A stretch of DNA of 64,000 nt from assembly GCF_003286415.2 (NCBI RefSeq), contig NZ_CP043450.1, forward strand, positions 2,418,001 to 2,482,000. Reading direction: 5' to 3'. This DNA comes from Mucilaginibacter rubeus (GTDB taxonomy: Bacteria > Bacteroidota > Bacteroidia > Sphingobacteriales > Sphingobacteriaceae). Numbering within the stretch: position 1 is the stretch's first letter; each line of letters starts with the position of its first letter. Both the position numbers and the translations under genes were made by a program. Shown here one piece after another: positions 1-7,796 of the stretch. The notes beneath the pieces are model-generated. The model worked only from the letters and a program-made list of their open reading frames with translations, was not told the DNA's origin and did not search any database.

Positions 1-1
1 T

Positions 2-211
2 CACTGGTTAATTACCGATTTGCCATGGTTATATGGTACGCTTTACCCGCATACCTTAGCTGGTTATGGCGAATCGCTGGTAAAAGCTATTCCGTTTGAG
101 CAAAATATGGCGCTTGGAACTTTGGTGTTCAGCGGTATACTTTTCGGTAGTTTTGAGCTGGCTAAGAGTAAGTACACTTTTCTGCAGGATAAAAAGCAAT
201 TGGCTTTATAA
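2..211 (+). CDS. DUF6580-like membrane protein, C-terminal fragment
   Basis: The reading frame is open from the first bases of the window and stops at 211, giving the last 69 residues of a larger protein. The visible part has a WLYGTLYPHTLAGYGE stretch followed by one hydrophobic segment (MALGTLVFSGILFGSF) and a short charged tail. The Y-P-H-T-L-A-G pattern followed by a small-residue helix resembles the C-terminus of DUF6580 proteins, which are small multi-pass membrane proteins of unknown substrate. The assignment is from memory of the family and rests on a fragment only. A strong hairpin terminator follows. Confidence 0.55.
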   Translation, partial: HWLITDLPWLYGTLYPHTLAGYGESLVKAIPFEQNMALGTLVFSGILFGSFELAKSKYTFLQDKKQLAL

Positions 212-230
212 TATAAAAGCATTTAAATTT

Positions 231-264
231 AAAGCGGATTGTTGAACAACAGTCCGCTTTTTTT
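231..264 (+). terminator. Intrinsic terminator after the DUF6580 fragment
   Basis: AAAGCGGA pairs with TCCGCTTT, with extra pairing TTGTT/AACAA inside, and a run of seven Ts closes the structure. It lies 20 bases after the preceding stop and before the sirtuin gene. Confidence 0.8.
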
Positions 265-298
265 GTGACCTAAGCAATTATCATCTACTTAAATCAAC

Positions 299-985
299 AT
301 GAAAAATATCGTAATATTAACCGGTGCGGGCATTAGCGCGGAGAGTGGCTTAAAAACATTCAGAGATAGCGACGGCCTATGGGAGGGTTATAACATTCAA
401 GATGTGGCCACGCCCGAAGCCTGGGAACATAACCCGGTTATGGTGCAGCAGTTTTATAACGAGCGGCGCAAAACAGTACTGGAGGCAAAGCCAAATGCTG
501 CACACTACGCGCTTGCCGCACTTGAGGAAAAATATAAGGTAACTATCATTACCCAAAACATCGACGACCTTCATGAAAGGGCCGGGTCATCCACCGTTGT
601 GCATTTGCACGGAATCATCACGCGGTCGCAATCAAGCATTAATCCAGAGTTGACTTATCCTATTGATGGCTGGGAGATTAAAATGGGTGAAATGTGCGAA
701 TTAGGTTCGCAATTGCGGGCCCATGTGGTATGGTTTGGCGAGCCTGTGCCCATGATTGAACATGCAGCAATGATTTGTACCAGTGCTGATATTTTTATCC
801 TCATCGGTTCGTCACTGGCCGTTTACCCTGCAGCAGGACTGATAGGTTATATTGATCGTGATGTTCCGAAATATATTATCGATCCGAATATTCCATCCGT
901 AAATGTAAGGGGTGAAGTAATTAAGATCCAGGAAAAGGCAACAATTGGCGTACCTGCATTGGTGGATGAATTATTGAAAGATTAA
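299..985 (+). CDS. Sir2-family NAD-dependent protein deacylase
   Basis: A 228-residue sirtuin that removes acyl groups from lysines using NAD. Visible motifs are GAGIS (residues 9-13), TQNID (85-89), the catalytic His in HLHG (H104), WFGE (145-148) and GSSLAVYPAAG (170-180). The Y-x-x-R pair at Y53/R56 (FYNERR) is the signature of class III, SIRT5/CobB-like enzymes that prefer succinyl or malonyl groups. The zinc-ribbon region after HLHG has no CxxC pair: only C133 remains, so the structural zinc is probably absent, which I recall is usual for Bacteroidota sirtuins. Followed 30 bases later by a PP-loop gene on the same strand. Confidence 0.92.
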   Translation: MKNIVILTGAGISAESGLKTFRDSDGLWEGYNIQDVATPEAWEHNPVMVQQFYNERRKTVLEAKPNAAHYALAALEEKYKVTIITQNIDDLHERAGSSTVVHLHGIITRSQSSINPELTYPIDGWEIKMGEMCELGSQLRAHVVWFGEPVPMIEHAAMICTSADIFILIGSSLAVYPAAGLIGYIDRDVPKYIIDPNIPSVNVRGEVIKIQEKATIGVPALVDELLKD

Positions 986-1015
986 AGTCGCTGATTAACT
1001 AATTAGATAATAAGC

Positions 1016-1729
1016 ATGAAATGCATCTTCAATTGGAGTGGCGGTAAAGACAGCGCCCTCGCGTTATACTACTGCCTGCAGAATCCGGATCTTGAAATTG
1101 CTTATCTTGTTACTACTATCAATGACGCGGCCGACAGGATTTCTATGCACGGCGTCAGAACTGAGCTGCTGATAAAACAAGCCGAAGCTATCGGTATTCC
1201 ATTATACCAGATTCGCTTGCCCGAAATGCCGGGGATGAAAGAGTATGATGACGTGATGCGTTATCACCTCACTCGTTTTAAAGACGAGGGTATAACGCAT
1301 TCCATTTTTGGAGATATATTTTTACAGGACCTGAAAGATTATCGTGATGCTCGGTTGAATGAAGCCGGGCTTAAAGGTATTTACCCTTTATGGAAAAGGG
1401 ATACATCCGAACTGATTAATGAATTTCTGGATCTTGGTTTTGGAACTGTTATAGCCTGTACTCAACAACGTTTGGAGCGGATAGTTGGGAAAGAAATAAG
1501 CCACGAATTGATTGATGCTTTACCCGATGATGTTGATGTTTGCGGCGAGAACGGGGAGTTCCATACCTTCACTTATAAAGGGCCGATTTTCACCAAACCG
1601 ATAAATTATAAAACGGGTGCGAAAGTTTTCAAGGAGTACGCCGCCCCTAAAAATGCCGATGATTCCTGTGCAGCTGCCGCTGATCCAAAACCTTCCGGTT
1701 TTTGGTATTGTGACCTTTTATTGGACTAA
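1016..1729 (+). CDS. Dph6-related PP-loop ATP pyrophosphatase
   Basis: 237 residues with the PP-loop SGGKDS at residues 8-13, the ATP-pyrophosphatase signature of the diphthine-ammonia ligase family (adenine nucleotide alpha-hydrolase superfamily). In archaea and eukaryotes Dph6 amidates diphthine on EF2; bacteria lack diphthamide, so the bacterial substrate is unknown. FGDIFLQDLKDYRDARL and the GENGEFHTF stretch match the family core. The length fits the family. It may be co-transcribed with the sirtuin. Confidence 0.88.
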   Translation: MKCIFNWSGGKDSALALYYCLQNPDLEIAYLVTTINDAADRISMHGVRTELLIKQAEAIGIPLYQIRLPEMPGMKEYDDVMRYHLTRFKDEGITHSIFGDIFLQDLKDYRDARLNEAGLKGIYPLWKRDTSELINEFLDLGFGTVIACTQQRLERIVGKEISHELIDALPDDVDVCGENGEFHTFTYKGPIFTKPINYKTGAKVFKEYAAPKNADDSCAAAADPKPSGFWYCDLLLD

Positions 1730-1955
1730 GTTCTCATTTATTTTGCGAAAAATTCCGCAGAATATAATTTTGTTTAATCATATAAGTGTTCTAATTATCA
1801 ATATATTGAATTGATTTAATTGTATTTTAAATTTAGATAAACGAAAAAGACAGGCCGAAAAAAGCGTTTTAAATCCTTTGTTTGCCAAATTAAATTCTGT
1901 TTTTGATTGACTTGAGTTATAAGTATCTAACTGTTAGATTATTATATAAGTTATC

Positions 1956-2204
1956 TTAGTAATTATATCTGAAATATGCATCCTTGTAGTCGTTGCGCAT
2001 ATCAATAAACCGGGCTGCTATTTTTCTTAGAAACTCTTCGTCGAGCAATTCAAAAACGCTGTTTACACCATCGGTCAAATCCATTTCAGGGATCTTGTAA
2101 CTTTGCTCAAGCGAACCCTGCTCTACCTTTACAATAAACTTATTGTTCATATTCAGGATAGAGATTTTAAAATCGGGATGAGGGAGTTCTGCGATAATTC
2201 TCAT
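1956..2204 (-). CDS. Small conserved-looking protein of unknown function
   Basis: 82 residues, no signal peptide and no membrane segment. The first half looks beta-rich (MRIIAELPHPDFKISIL, NKFIVKVEQ), the second half helical and charged (SVFELLDEEFLRKIAARF), ending in aromatic residues (AYFRYNY). It lies 7 bases downstream of the CrtA-like gene on the same strand, so the two are probably co-transcribed. I do not recognise a named family. Codon use and tight spacing argue that it is real. Confidence 0.7.
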   Translation of the reverse strand: MRIIAELPHPDFKISILNMNNKFIVKVEQGSLEQSYKIPEMDLTDGVNSVFELLDEEFLRKIAARFIDMRNDYKDAYFRYNY

Positions 2205-2211
2205 GTTTTTC

Positions 2212-2913
2212 TTATTTATTCAGTAAGCCATTAAGCGGGTCTTTTCCGTTAATAGTGCCAAAGCTGGCAATCGGTTTAAAGCGGGCAAAAAGTTCTTCGC
2301 TATACCAGCCCTCACTTCTTGTCTTTTTTATAACTTCAGCATGTTCGGGACTTTTATAGGCAAAGTTTTTTACGTGATCCAGGTTTTCCCAAACAGAAAA
2401 TGTAGCCTGCCGGCATACCGGAGCTTCACCTATACCGAAAGAATTTACATAGCCAGGAGCTGACGTCATCATATTGGCAACGGTATCAACGTTAGCCCAA
2501 AAGTTTTTTAATCTGCTAAAGCGGATAGTGGCACGCGTAAGTACAGCGACCGGGCCGTTTATATCGCTCGTTTCGGGCTTGCCGAAAGGCTCTTTGCCGT
2601 CCCAGCTTCCATGACTTTGCAGGGGGATACAAAGCATTGTCCAACTTTCGGTGCCCAATGTTTTCCACCAGGAAGCTACAAATGACTGTTTGTGAAATAC
2701 GTCAAAATCATCACGGTTATCCCAGCATGCTAATAAGCCCCATTGCTGCCAGTCGGGCTCAAGGTCGAAAGTTCCGTTTTTGCCCGAGCCAAGCAATTTG
2801 TAAAAGCTACATCCTTTTTGCATCAGCAAGGGCAGGCGGTGAATGGCCATGGCCAGCAAGGCGAAGGGAATAAATAGCTTTCGGTAGCGGATTATAGTGA
2901 GACTAACAACCAT
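2212..2913 (-). CDS. CrtA/spheroidene monooxygenase-like protein
   Basis: About 233 residues if started at the internal Met MVVSLTIIRY; an upstream in-frame Met at 2970 would add 19 residues lacking family similarity and would run into the divergent promoter. The body (FALLAMAIHRLPLL, FYKLLGSGKNGTFDLEPDW, WTMLCIPLQSHGSWDGKEPF, ATIRFSRLKNFW) matches the spheroidene monooxygenase family, a haem-dependent ferredoxin-like fold first known from carotenoid synthesis. No carotenoid genes are nearby, so the substrate is unknown. Divergent from the free-methionine sulfoxide reductase gene. Confidence 0.8.
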   Translation of the reverse strand: MVVSLTIIRYRKLFIPFALLAMAIHRLPLLMQKGCSFYKLLGSGKNGTFDLEPDWQQWGLLACWDNRDDFDVFHKQSFVASWWKTLGTESWTMLCIPLQSHGSWDGKEPFGKPETSDINGPVAVLTRATIRFSRLKNFWANVDTVANMMTSAPGYVNSFGIGEAPVCRQATFSVWENLDHVKNFAYKSPEHAEVIKKTRSEGWYSEELFARFKPIASFGTINGKDPLNGLLNK

Positions 2914-2975
2914 GCACCTGCTAAATAAAACATTAAATATGATATTTGCCTTATTTACTTTCGACCCCATATAGT

Positions 2976-2990
2976 TAAGTTTGCATCATG
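2976..2990 (+). promoter_or_regulatory. Bacteroidota -7 box directly at the start codon
   Basis: TAAGTTTG (2976-2983) matches TAnnTTTG and ends 4 bases before the ATG at 2988. With the usual spacing, transcription would begin at or within the start codon, making the mRNA leaderless. A TTTG at 2945-2948 is a possible -33 box but the spacing (27) is longer than usual. Confidence 0.4.
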
Positions 2991-3464
2991 GCAGAGGATC
3001 TATCAATAAACACATCAACCGATAAAGTTGAACAATATACTACGCTTATCCCTCAAATTGAGGCTTTACTATACGGCGAGTCTGACCTGGTGGCCAACAT
3101 GGCTAACGTTGCGGCAGCTTTAAAAGAGCAGTTTAAATGGTTTTGGGTTGGGTTTTACCTGGTTAAAGAAAATGAACTGGTTTTGGGACCGTTTCAGGGG
3201 CCGGTAGCCTGTACCCGTATTGGCTTAGGAAAAGGTGTTTGCGGATCGGCATGGCAACAGGCAAAAACATTGGTTGTGCCCGATGTTGAAGCGTTCCCAG
3301 GGCATATTGCCTGTAGTTCACTTTCTCGTTCGGAGATCGTAGTGCCTGTATTTAAAGGTGACGGTGTTGTTGCGGTGCTTGATGTAGACAGCGAATTACT
3401 CGATCAGTTCAATGAAACCGACGCGCAGTATCTTGGGCAAATTGTAAAGCTTATCAATTTTTAA
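2988..3464 (+). CDS. msrC: Free methionine-(R)-sulfoxide reductase (GAF domain)
   Basis: 158 residues forming one GAF domain. The three cysteines of the fRMsr family are present at C75 (GPVACTRI), C85 (GKGVCGSA) and C109 (GHIACSS), along with SEIVVPV and VLDVDS, as in E. coli YebR/MsrC. The enzyme reduces free Met-R-sulfoxide in the cytoplasm with thioredoxin. First gene of a plus-strand run; its stop overlaps the next start by one base (TAATG). Confidence 0.92.
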   Translation: MAEDLSINTSTDKVEQYTTLIPQIEALLYGESDLVANMANVAAALKEQFKWFWVGFYLVKENELVLGPFQGPVACTRIGLGKGVCGSAWQQAKTLVVPDVEAFPGHIACSSLSRSEIVVPVFKGDGVVAVLDVDSELLDQFNETDAQYLGQIVKLINF

Positions 3465-4114
3465 TGAGCCGAATCTACCTTATCGCCGGTCTTGGTGCGG
3501 ATACGCGCGTTTACAATAATATCGGCCTTGGTTATGAGCACGAAGTAATTATGGTTGATTGGGTAGAACCTGATCTAAATGACACTTTAATTACCTATGC
3601 TCAAAAGCTTATTTATCAATATGATATACAGGAAAATTCGGTACTGATAGGTAACTCTCTGGGCGGAGTTGTCGCGATAGAAATTGCTAAGCTTATCCCG
3701 GTTGAAAAGGTTATTTTGATCTCCAGTATCAAGACAAGTGACGAAGCTCCACGGTATTTTAAGCTCTTCCGGACGCTGCCCATTTACAAACTTATCCCCG
3801 GCAAGGTATTCAATTCAATGGGAGGTATGGTAAAGCCATTGTTCGGACACATGAGCAAGGAGGATGCATGGTTATTTGGCGATATGCTTAGAAAGTCATC
3901 GCCCGTATTTATGAAGTGGGCTATGTATGCTATTCTGCATTGGAAGAATGAAGTTATCCCTCCAAATCTGTATCATATCACCGGCGATAAAGACCTTGTG
4001 TTTGATTATAAAAGAATAAAAGGTGCTACCATTGTTAAAGGCGGCACGCATATCATGATCTTCGACAAAGCAAAAGAGATCAATATTTTATTGAAGGGAA
4101 TCCTGAAAAAATGA
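3464..4114 (+). CDS. Alpha/beta hydrolase
   Basis: 216 residues. The nucleophile elbow is GNSLGG (Ser65), the acid is probably one of the Asps in TGDKD (around 175-177) and the catalytic His is H196 in KGGTHIMIF. The N-terminus starts directly with a beta-strand (MSRIYLIAGLGAD), so the protein is cytoplasmic. The substrate cannot be told. Translationally coupled on both sides: TAATG overlap with the upstream gene and ATGA overlap with the glycosylase. Confidence 0.85.
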   Translation: MSRIYLIAGLGADTRVYNNIGLGYEHEVIMVDWVEPDLNDTLITYAQKLIYQYDIQENSVLIGNSLGGVVAIEIAKLIPVEKVILISSIKTSDEAPRYFKLFRTLPIYKLIPGKVFNSMGGMVKPLFGHMSKEDAWLFGDMLRKSSPVFMKWAMYAILHWKNEVIPPNLYHITGDKDLVFDYKRIKGATIVKGGTHIMIFDKAKEINILLKGILKK

Positions 4115-4713
4115 AATTACCTGAAAGTTATTACCTCGGTGATGATGTTGTGAGCATCAGTAAAGATTTGTTGGGCAAGTATTTATTTACCTGTATCGAT
4201 GGTGTAACTACTGGTGGGTATATTGTTGAAACAGAGGCCTATAATGGTGTTGTAGATAAAGCTTCGCATGCTTTTGGTAATCGCCTTACGCCCCGGACTA
4301 AAACCATGTTCATGCAGGGCGGCATTGCTTACGTTTATCTCTGTTACGGCATTCATGAAATGTTCAATATCGTTACTTCTGTTGAAGGGCGCCCACAGGC
4401 TATTCTCATCAGGGCTATTCAGCCAACTGATGGAATAGAAGCTATGCAGGCACGGCGCAATATGTCGGTGTTGAAGCCAAACATTACCGCTGGCCCCGGA
4501 TCTGTGGCTAAAGCTTTGGGAATTTCACGTAACATTAACGCTTTTAGTTTGCAAGGCGATACAATATGGATTGAAGATCGTGGTTTGCACTTTCCTGACG
4601 AACAAATAAAAGCTGGCCCGCGTATTGGCGTGGCTTATGCGGCAGAAGATGCATTGCTACCATATCGCTTCTATGTAAAAGGGAATGTTTACGTGAGTAA
4701 GCCTAATAAATAA
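4111..4713 (+). CDS. DNA-3-methyladenine glycosylase (AAG/MPG family)
   Basis: 200 residues of the AAG family, which flips out and excises alkylated purines in base-excision repair. VETEAY holds the catalytic Glu (E42) and a stacking Tyr (Y44); YVYLCYGIHEMFN, AILIRAIQP and TAGPGSVAKALGI match the family core. It overlaps the hydrolase by 4 bases. Normal length for the bacterial form, no zinc or extra domain. Confidence 0.93.
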   Translation: MKLPESYYLGDDVVSISKDLLGKYLFTCIDGVTTGGYIVETEAYNGVVDKASHAFGNRLTPRTKTMFMQGGIAYVYLCYGIHEMFNIVTSVEGRPQAILIRAIQPTDGIEAMQARRNMSVLKPNITAGPGSVAKALGISRNINAFSLQGDTIWIEDRGLHFPDEQIKAGPRIGVAYAAEDALLPYRFYVKGNVYVSKPNK

Positions 4714-4737
4714 GCTTCAATTTTGTAATATTGGCGA

Positions 4738-6021
4738 ATGAAGTATCAAAATGATCTGGCATTTGCCCGGCAACTGGATGAGCAGGATCCGTTAAGGGAT
4801 TTCAGAAACCGCTTTCTGCTCCCTCAGCATAACGGTGAAGATGCAGTTTACCTTTGCGGTAATTCACTTGGTTTGCAGCCGGCCTCGGCACAGCAATATT
4901 TGGCAGATCAGTTAGCTAACTGGAAAAACCTCGCGGTTGAAGGCTGGTTTCAGGGCAACGATCCATGGCTCAACTATCATAAATCCCTTACCGGTTCAAT
5001 TGCCCGTATTGTCGGGGCGCAGGAAAATGAAGTTGCTGTAATGAATTCACTTACAGTAAATCTTCATTTATTGATGGTAAGTTTTTATAAACCAGACAAT
5101 AAACGTTTTAAAATCATCATGGAAGGAGGGGCGTTTCCTTCAGATCAGTATGCAATGGAAAGTCAGGTGAGGTTTCATGGGTACGATCCCAAAGATGCCA
5201 TAATCGAAATTTTTCCACGCGAAGGCGAACTCACTTTAAGCACAGAAGATATTCTAAATGTTATTGATCAAAATAAAAATGAACTCGCTTTAGTGCTGTT
5301 TGGCGGGATCAATTATTACACGGGTCAGTTCTTTGATCTGAAAGCCATAACGGATGCGGCTCACGAAGCGGGAGCTTATGCTGGTTTTGACCTGGCTCAT
5401 GCCGCGGGAAACGTATCTGTTCAGCTACACGACTGGGGCGTTGATTTTGCCTGCTGGTGTTCGTACAAGTATATGAACTCAGGGCCTGGTGGCATAAGCG
5501 GTATTTTTGTGCACGAAAAACATTTTACCGATAAAGAGCTGAACAGGTTTGCAGGTTGGTGGGGATATCGCCGTGATAAGCAATTTTTAATGGCACCAGG
5601 CTTTGATCCGGAGGTGGGCGCTGCCGGATGGCAGGTGAGTACCGCGCCGATTTTGCTTCTCGCGCTATTTAAAGCTTCTATGGCTATTTTTGACGATGCA
5701 GGTGGGTTAGATGTCCTGCGCAAAAAAAGTCTTCGTTTAACAGCCTATTTGGAGTTTTTGATTCATGAGATCAATAAACAGCAGGAAGAGGAGGTTTACA
5801 GTATCATTACGCCTGCTGATCCAGCTGCCCGTGGTTGTCAGCTTTCGGTAGTTTGCAAGCGTAACGCCAGGGTTATTTTTAATTACCTTTCACAAAATGG
5901 TGTTATAGGCGATTGGCGTGAACCCGACGTGATCCGCCTGAGCCCTGTACCGCTTTATAATACATTTGAAGACGTTTACAAAGCAGCCAGATTGATGGCT
6001 GATGCACTTAAAGCTATTTAA
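4738..6021 (+). CDS. kynU: Kynureninase
   Basis: 427-residue PLP enzyme that splits kynurenine into anthranilate and alanine (tryptophan breakdown, or NAD synthesis from tryptophan through 3-hydroxykynurenine). Visible are the PLP lysine K244 in SYKYMNSGPGG, the D218/H221 pair in GFDLAHAAG, and the N-terminal YLCGNSLGLQP. TAATATTG lies 4 bases before the ATG, a one-mismatch copy of the -7 box. No other kynurenine pathway genes are in the window. Confidence 0.95.
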   Translation: MKYQNDLAFARQLDEQDPLRDFRNRFLLPQHNGEDAVYLCGNSLGLQPASAQQYLADQLANWKNLAVEGWFQGNDPWLNYHKSLTGSIARIVGAQENEVAVMNSLTVNLHLLMVSFYKPDNKRFKIIMEGGAFPSDQYAMESQVRFHGYDPKDAIIEIFPREGELTLSTEDILNVIDQNKNELALVLFGGINYYTGQFFDLKAITDAAHEAGAYAGFDLAHAAGNVSVQLHDWGVDFACWCSYKYMNSGPGGISGIFVHEKHFTDKELNRFAGWWGYRRDKQFLMAPGFDPEVGAAGWQVSTAPILLLALFKASMAIFDDAGGLDVLRKKSLRLTAYLEFLIHEINKQQEEEVYSIITPADPAARGCQLSVVCKRNARVIFNYLSQNGVIGDWREPDVIRLSPVPLYNTFEDVYKAARLMADALKAI

Positions 6022-6033
6022 AATCCTGCAAAT

Positions 6034-6888
6034 ATGGTCTATTACAATCCCAAGGAATGGTTTTCATTCATCTTTAAAATAAACAAAGCCGAGACACTTC
6101 GCGAGCTATTCCCACTGATGCTTGCCGTAGGTGCTTACTCTGGTGTAGTCACTTATTTAATTATTGATTTTTGGCATCTGCCCGAAACAAGCATACTCAG
6201 GAAGGTAATCTTTATTCATCAAACCATTGGTTTCGTGTTTTCATTGCTGCTCGCTTTTCGGATCAACTCGGCTTATGACCGTTGGTGGGAAGGCCGTAAG
6301 ATCTGGGGGAGCCTGGTAAACAATAGTCGTAATCTTGCTATCAAGTTAAAGCATCTGATAGGCGAAAATGATCTCGCCTTTTTTAACTACGCTATTCCTC
6401 GGTATTCCAGGGTACTGCGTGATCATTTACGGGATGAATATGTTCCCGAAGATCAGTCGTTCATTACTATCGACGCTACAAAGCATGTGCCTAACCAGGT
6501 TGCATCTGAGATGATCAAAAACATATACAGGCTCAACAAAGAAGGTGTTATAAATCCGGAGCAATTATTTAGCATAACTGCCGAAATTACTTCTTTTACA
6601 GATATTTGTGGTGCTTGTGAGCGTATCAAGAAAACGCCTATTCCGTTTTCGTACAATGTGTTCATTAAGAAGTTTATCTTCACCTATATCATGACGCTGC
6701 CCTTTACCTGGGCTTTTGACCTGAAGTATTTTATTATCCCCGTAATTGCTTTTGTGCTTTTTGTTTTCGCAAGTATTGAGTTATTGGCTGAAGAAATTGA
6801 AGATCCCTTTGGTCGCGATGCTAATGACTTACCTTTGGATAGCATTTGTGACAATATTCAAAAGCATATAGGAGAGTTGATAGGATAA
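6034..6888 (+). CDS. Bestrophin-family anion channel
   Basis: 284 residues. Two N-terminal hydrophobic segments around residues 25-45 and 65-85 are followed by FRINSAYDRWWEGRKIWG, the typical bestrophin/UPF0187 core, and a C-terminal part with ITSFTDICGACERIKKTPIPF, further hydrophobic helices and a conserved acidic EIEDPFGRDANDLP. Bacterial homologues are pentameric ion channels in the inner membrane. Lies 12 bases after kynU and 5 bases before the deacetylase-like gene. Confidence 0.9.
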   Translation: MVYYNPKEWFSFIFKINKAETLRELFPLMLAVGAYSGVVTYLIIDFWHLPETSILRKVIFIHQTIGFVFSLLLAFRINSAYDRWWEGRKIWGSLVNNSRNLAIKLKHLIGENDLAFFNYAIPRYSRVLRDHLRDEYVPEDQSFITIDATKHVPNQVASEMIKNIYRLNKEGVINPEQLFSITAEITSFTDICGACERIKKTPIPFSYNVFIKKFIFTYIMTLPFTWAFDLKYFIIPVIAFVLFVFASIELLAEEIEDPFGRDANDLPLDSICDNIQKHIGELIG

Positions 6889-6893
6889 GCGTT

Positions 6894-7796
6894 ATGCTCA
6901 AGATAGCCTACGACCCAATTTACGCTCATCCACTACCAGAAGGGCATCGTTTTCCGATGCTGAAGTACGAGCTGATCCCTGCCCAGTTGTTGCATGAGGG
7001 GGTGGTCAATAAAGAGAATCTGTTTTCGCCGGATGTGCTTGAGGAAAATTTCATCATCCGTACCCATCACGAAAACTACTGGCATCAATTGCGGGATTTA
7101 ACACTGCCGCCCAAAGAGCAACGTCGTACAGGTTTTCCTTTATCGGCACGATTGGTAGAGCGTGAAATCAGGATTGCAAAAGGTACCATTGATGGCTGCC
7201 GGTATGCTTTTGAGAGTGGAGTCGCGTTTAATGTAGCCGGTGGTACCCATCATGCAGGCAGTAACTGGGGCGAGGGGTTTTGTTTATTGAACGACCAGGC
7301 AATAGCTGCTAATTATTTATTAGATAATGGGTTATCTAAATCTATCTTAATAATTGATTTAGATGTTCACCAGGGTAATGGCACCGCCGAGATCTTTGAA
7401 AGGGAACCAAGGGTGTTCACATTCTCTATGCATGGGGCTAATAATTTCCCCTACAGAAAGGAACGCTCTGATCTGGACATTCCACTACAGGACGGTGTAA
7501 GCGATGAGGAATTTCTTGAGATTCTTAAAAATACTTTGCCCCGGTTAATTGAACAACAAAAGCCGGACTTCATTTTTTACCTTTCCGGAGTGGACGTTTT
7601 GGCTACCGATAAGTTGGGAAAACTGGCTTTGAGCAAAGAGGCATGCAAGGCCCGCGATCAGTTTGTTTTTGAACAATGCATTAAACACAGCATCCCGCTA
7701 CAGGTAAGCATGGGAGGTGGTTATTCGCCTCAAATAAGAGATATTGTAGACGCACACTGCAATACCTTTAAAGCCGCCATCGATCTTTATTTTTAG
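6894..7796 (+). CDS. Histone deacetylase-like zinc hydrolase (AcuC/HDAC family)
   Basis: 300 residues of the arginase-deacetylase fold. GGTHHAG has the catalytic His pair; DLDVHQGNGTAEIF carries two zinc ligands (Asp and His) and SGVDVLATDKLGKL the third Asp. Bacterial members deacetylate proteins, polyamines or small amides; the substrate here is unknown. It starts with the typical MLKIAYDPIYAHPLPEGHRF. The 3' end overlaps the convergent MATE gene by 4 bases. Confidence 0.9.
   Translation: MLKIAYDPIYAHPLPEGHRFPMLKYELIPAQLLHEGVVNKENLFSPDVLEENFIIRTHHENYWHQLRDLTLPPKEQRRTGFPLSARLVEREIRIAKGTIDGCRYAFESGVAFNVAGGTHHAGSNWGEGFCLLNDQAIAANYLLDNGLSKSILIIDLDVHQGNGTAEIFEREPRVFTFSMHGANNFPYRKERSDLDIPLQDGVSDEEFLEILKNTLPRLIEQQKPDFIFYLSGVDVLATDKLGKLALSKEACKARDQFVFEQCIKHSIPLQVSMGGGYSPQIRDIVDAHCNTFKAAIDLYF

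Noticed and set aside
1730..1955. AT-rich gap after the PP-loop gene as a possible small RNA or gene
   Set aside because: No hairpin with a T tract, no promoter box and no frame with protein character was found.
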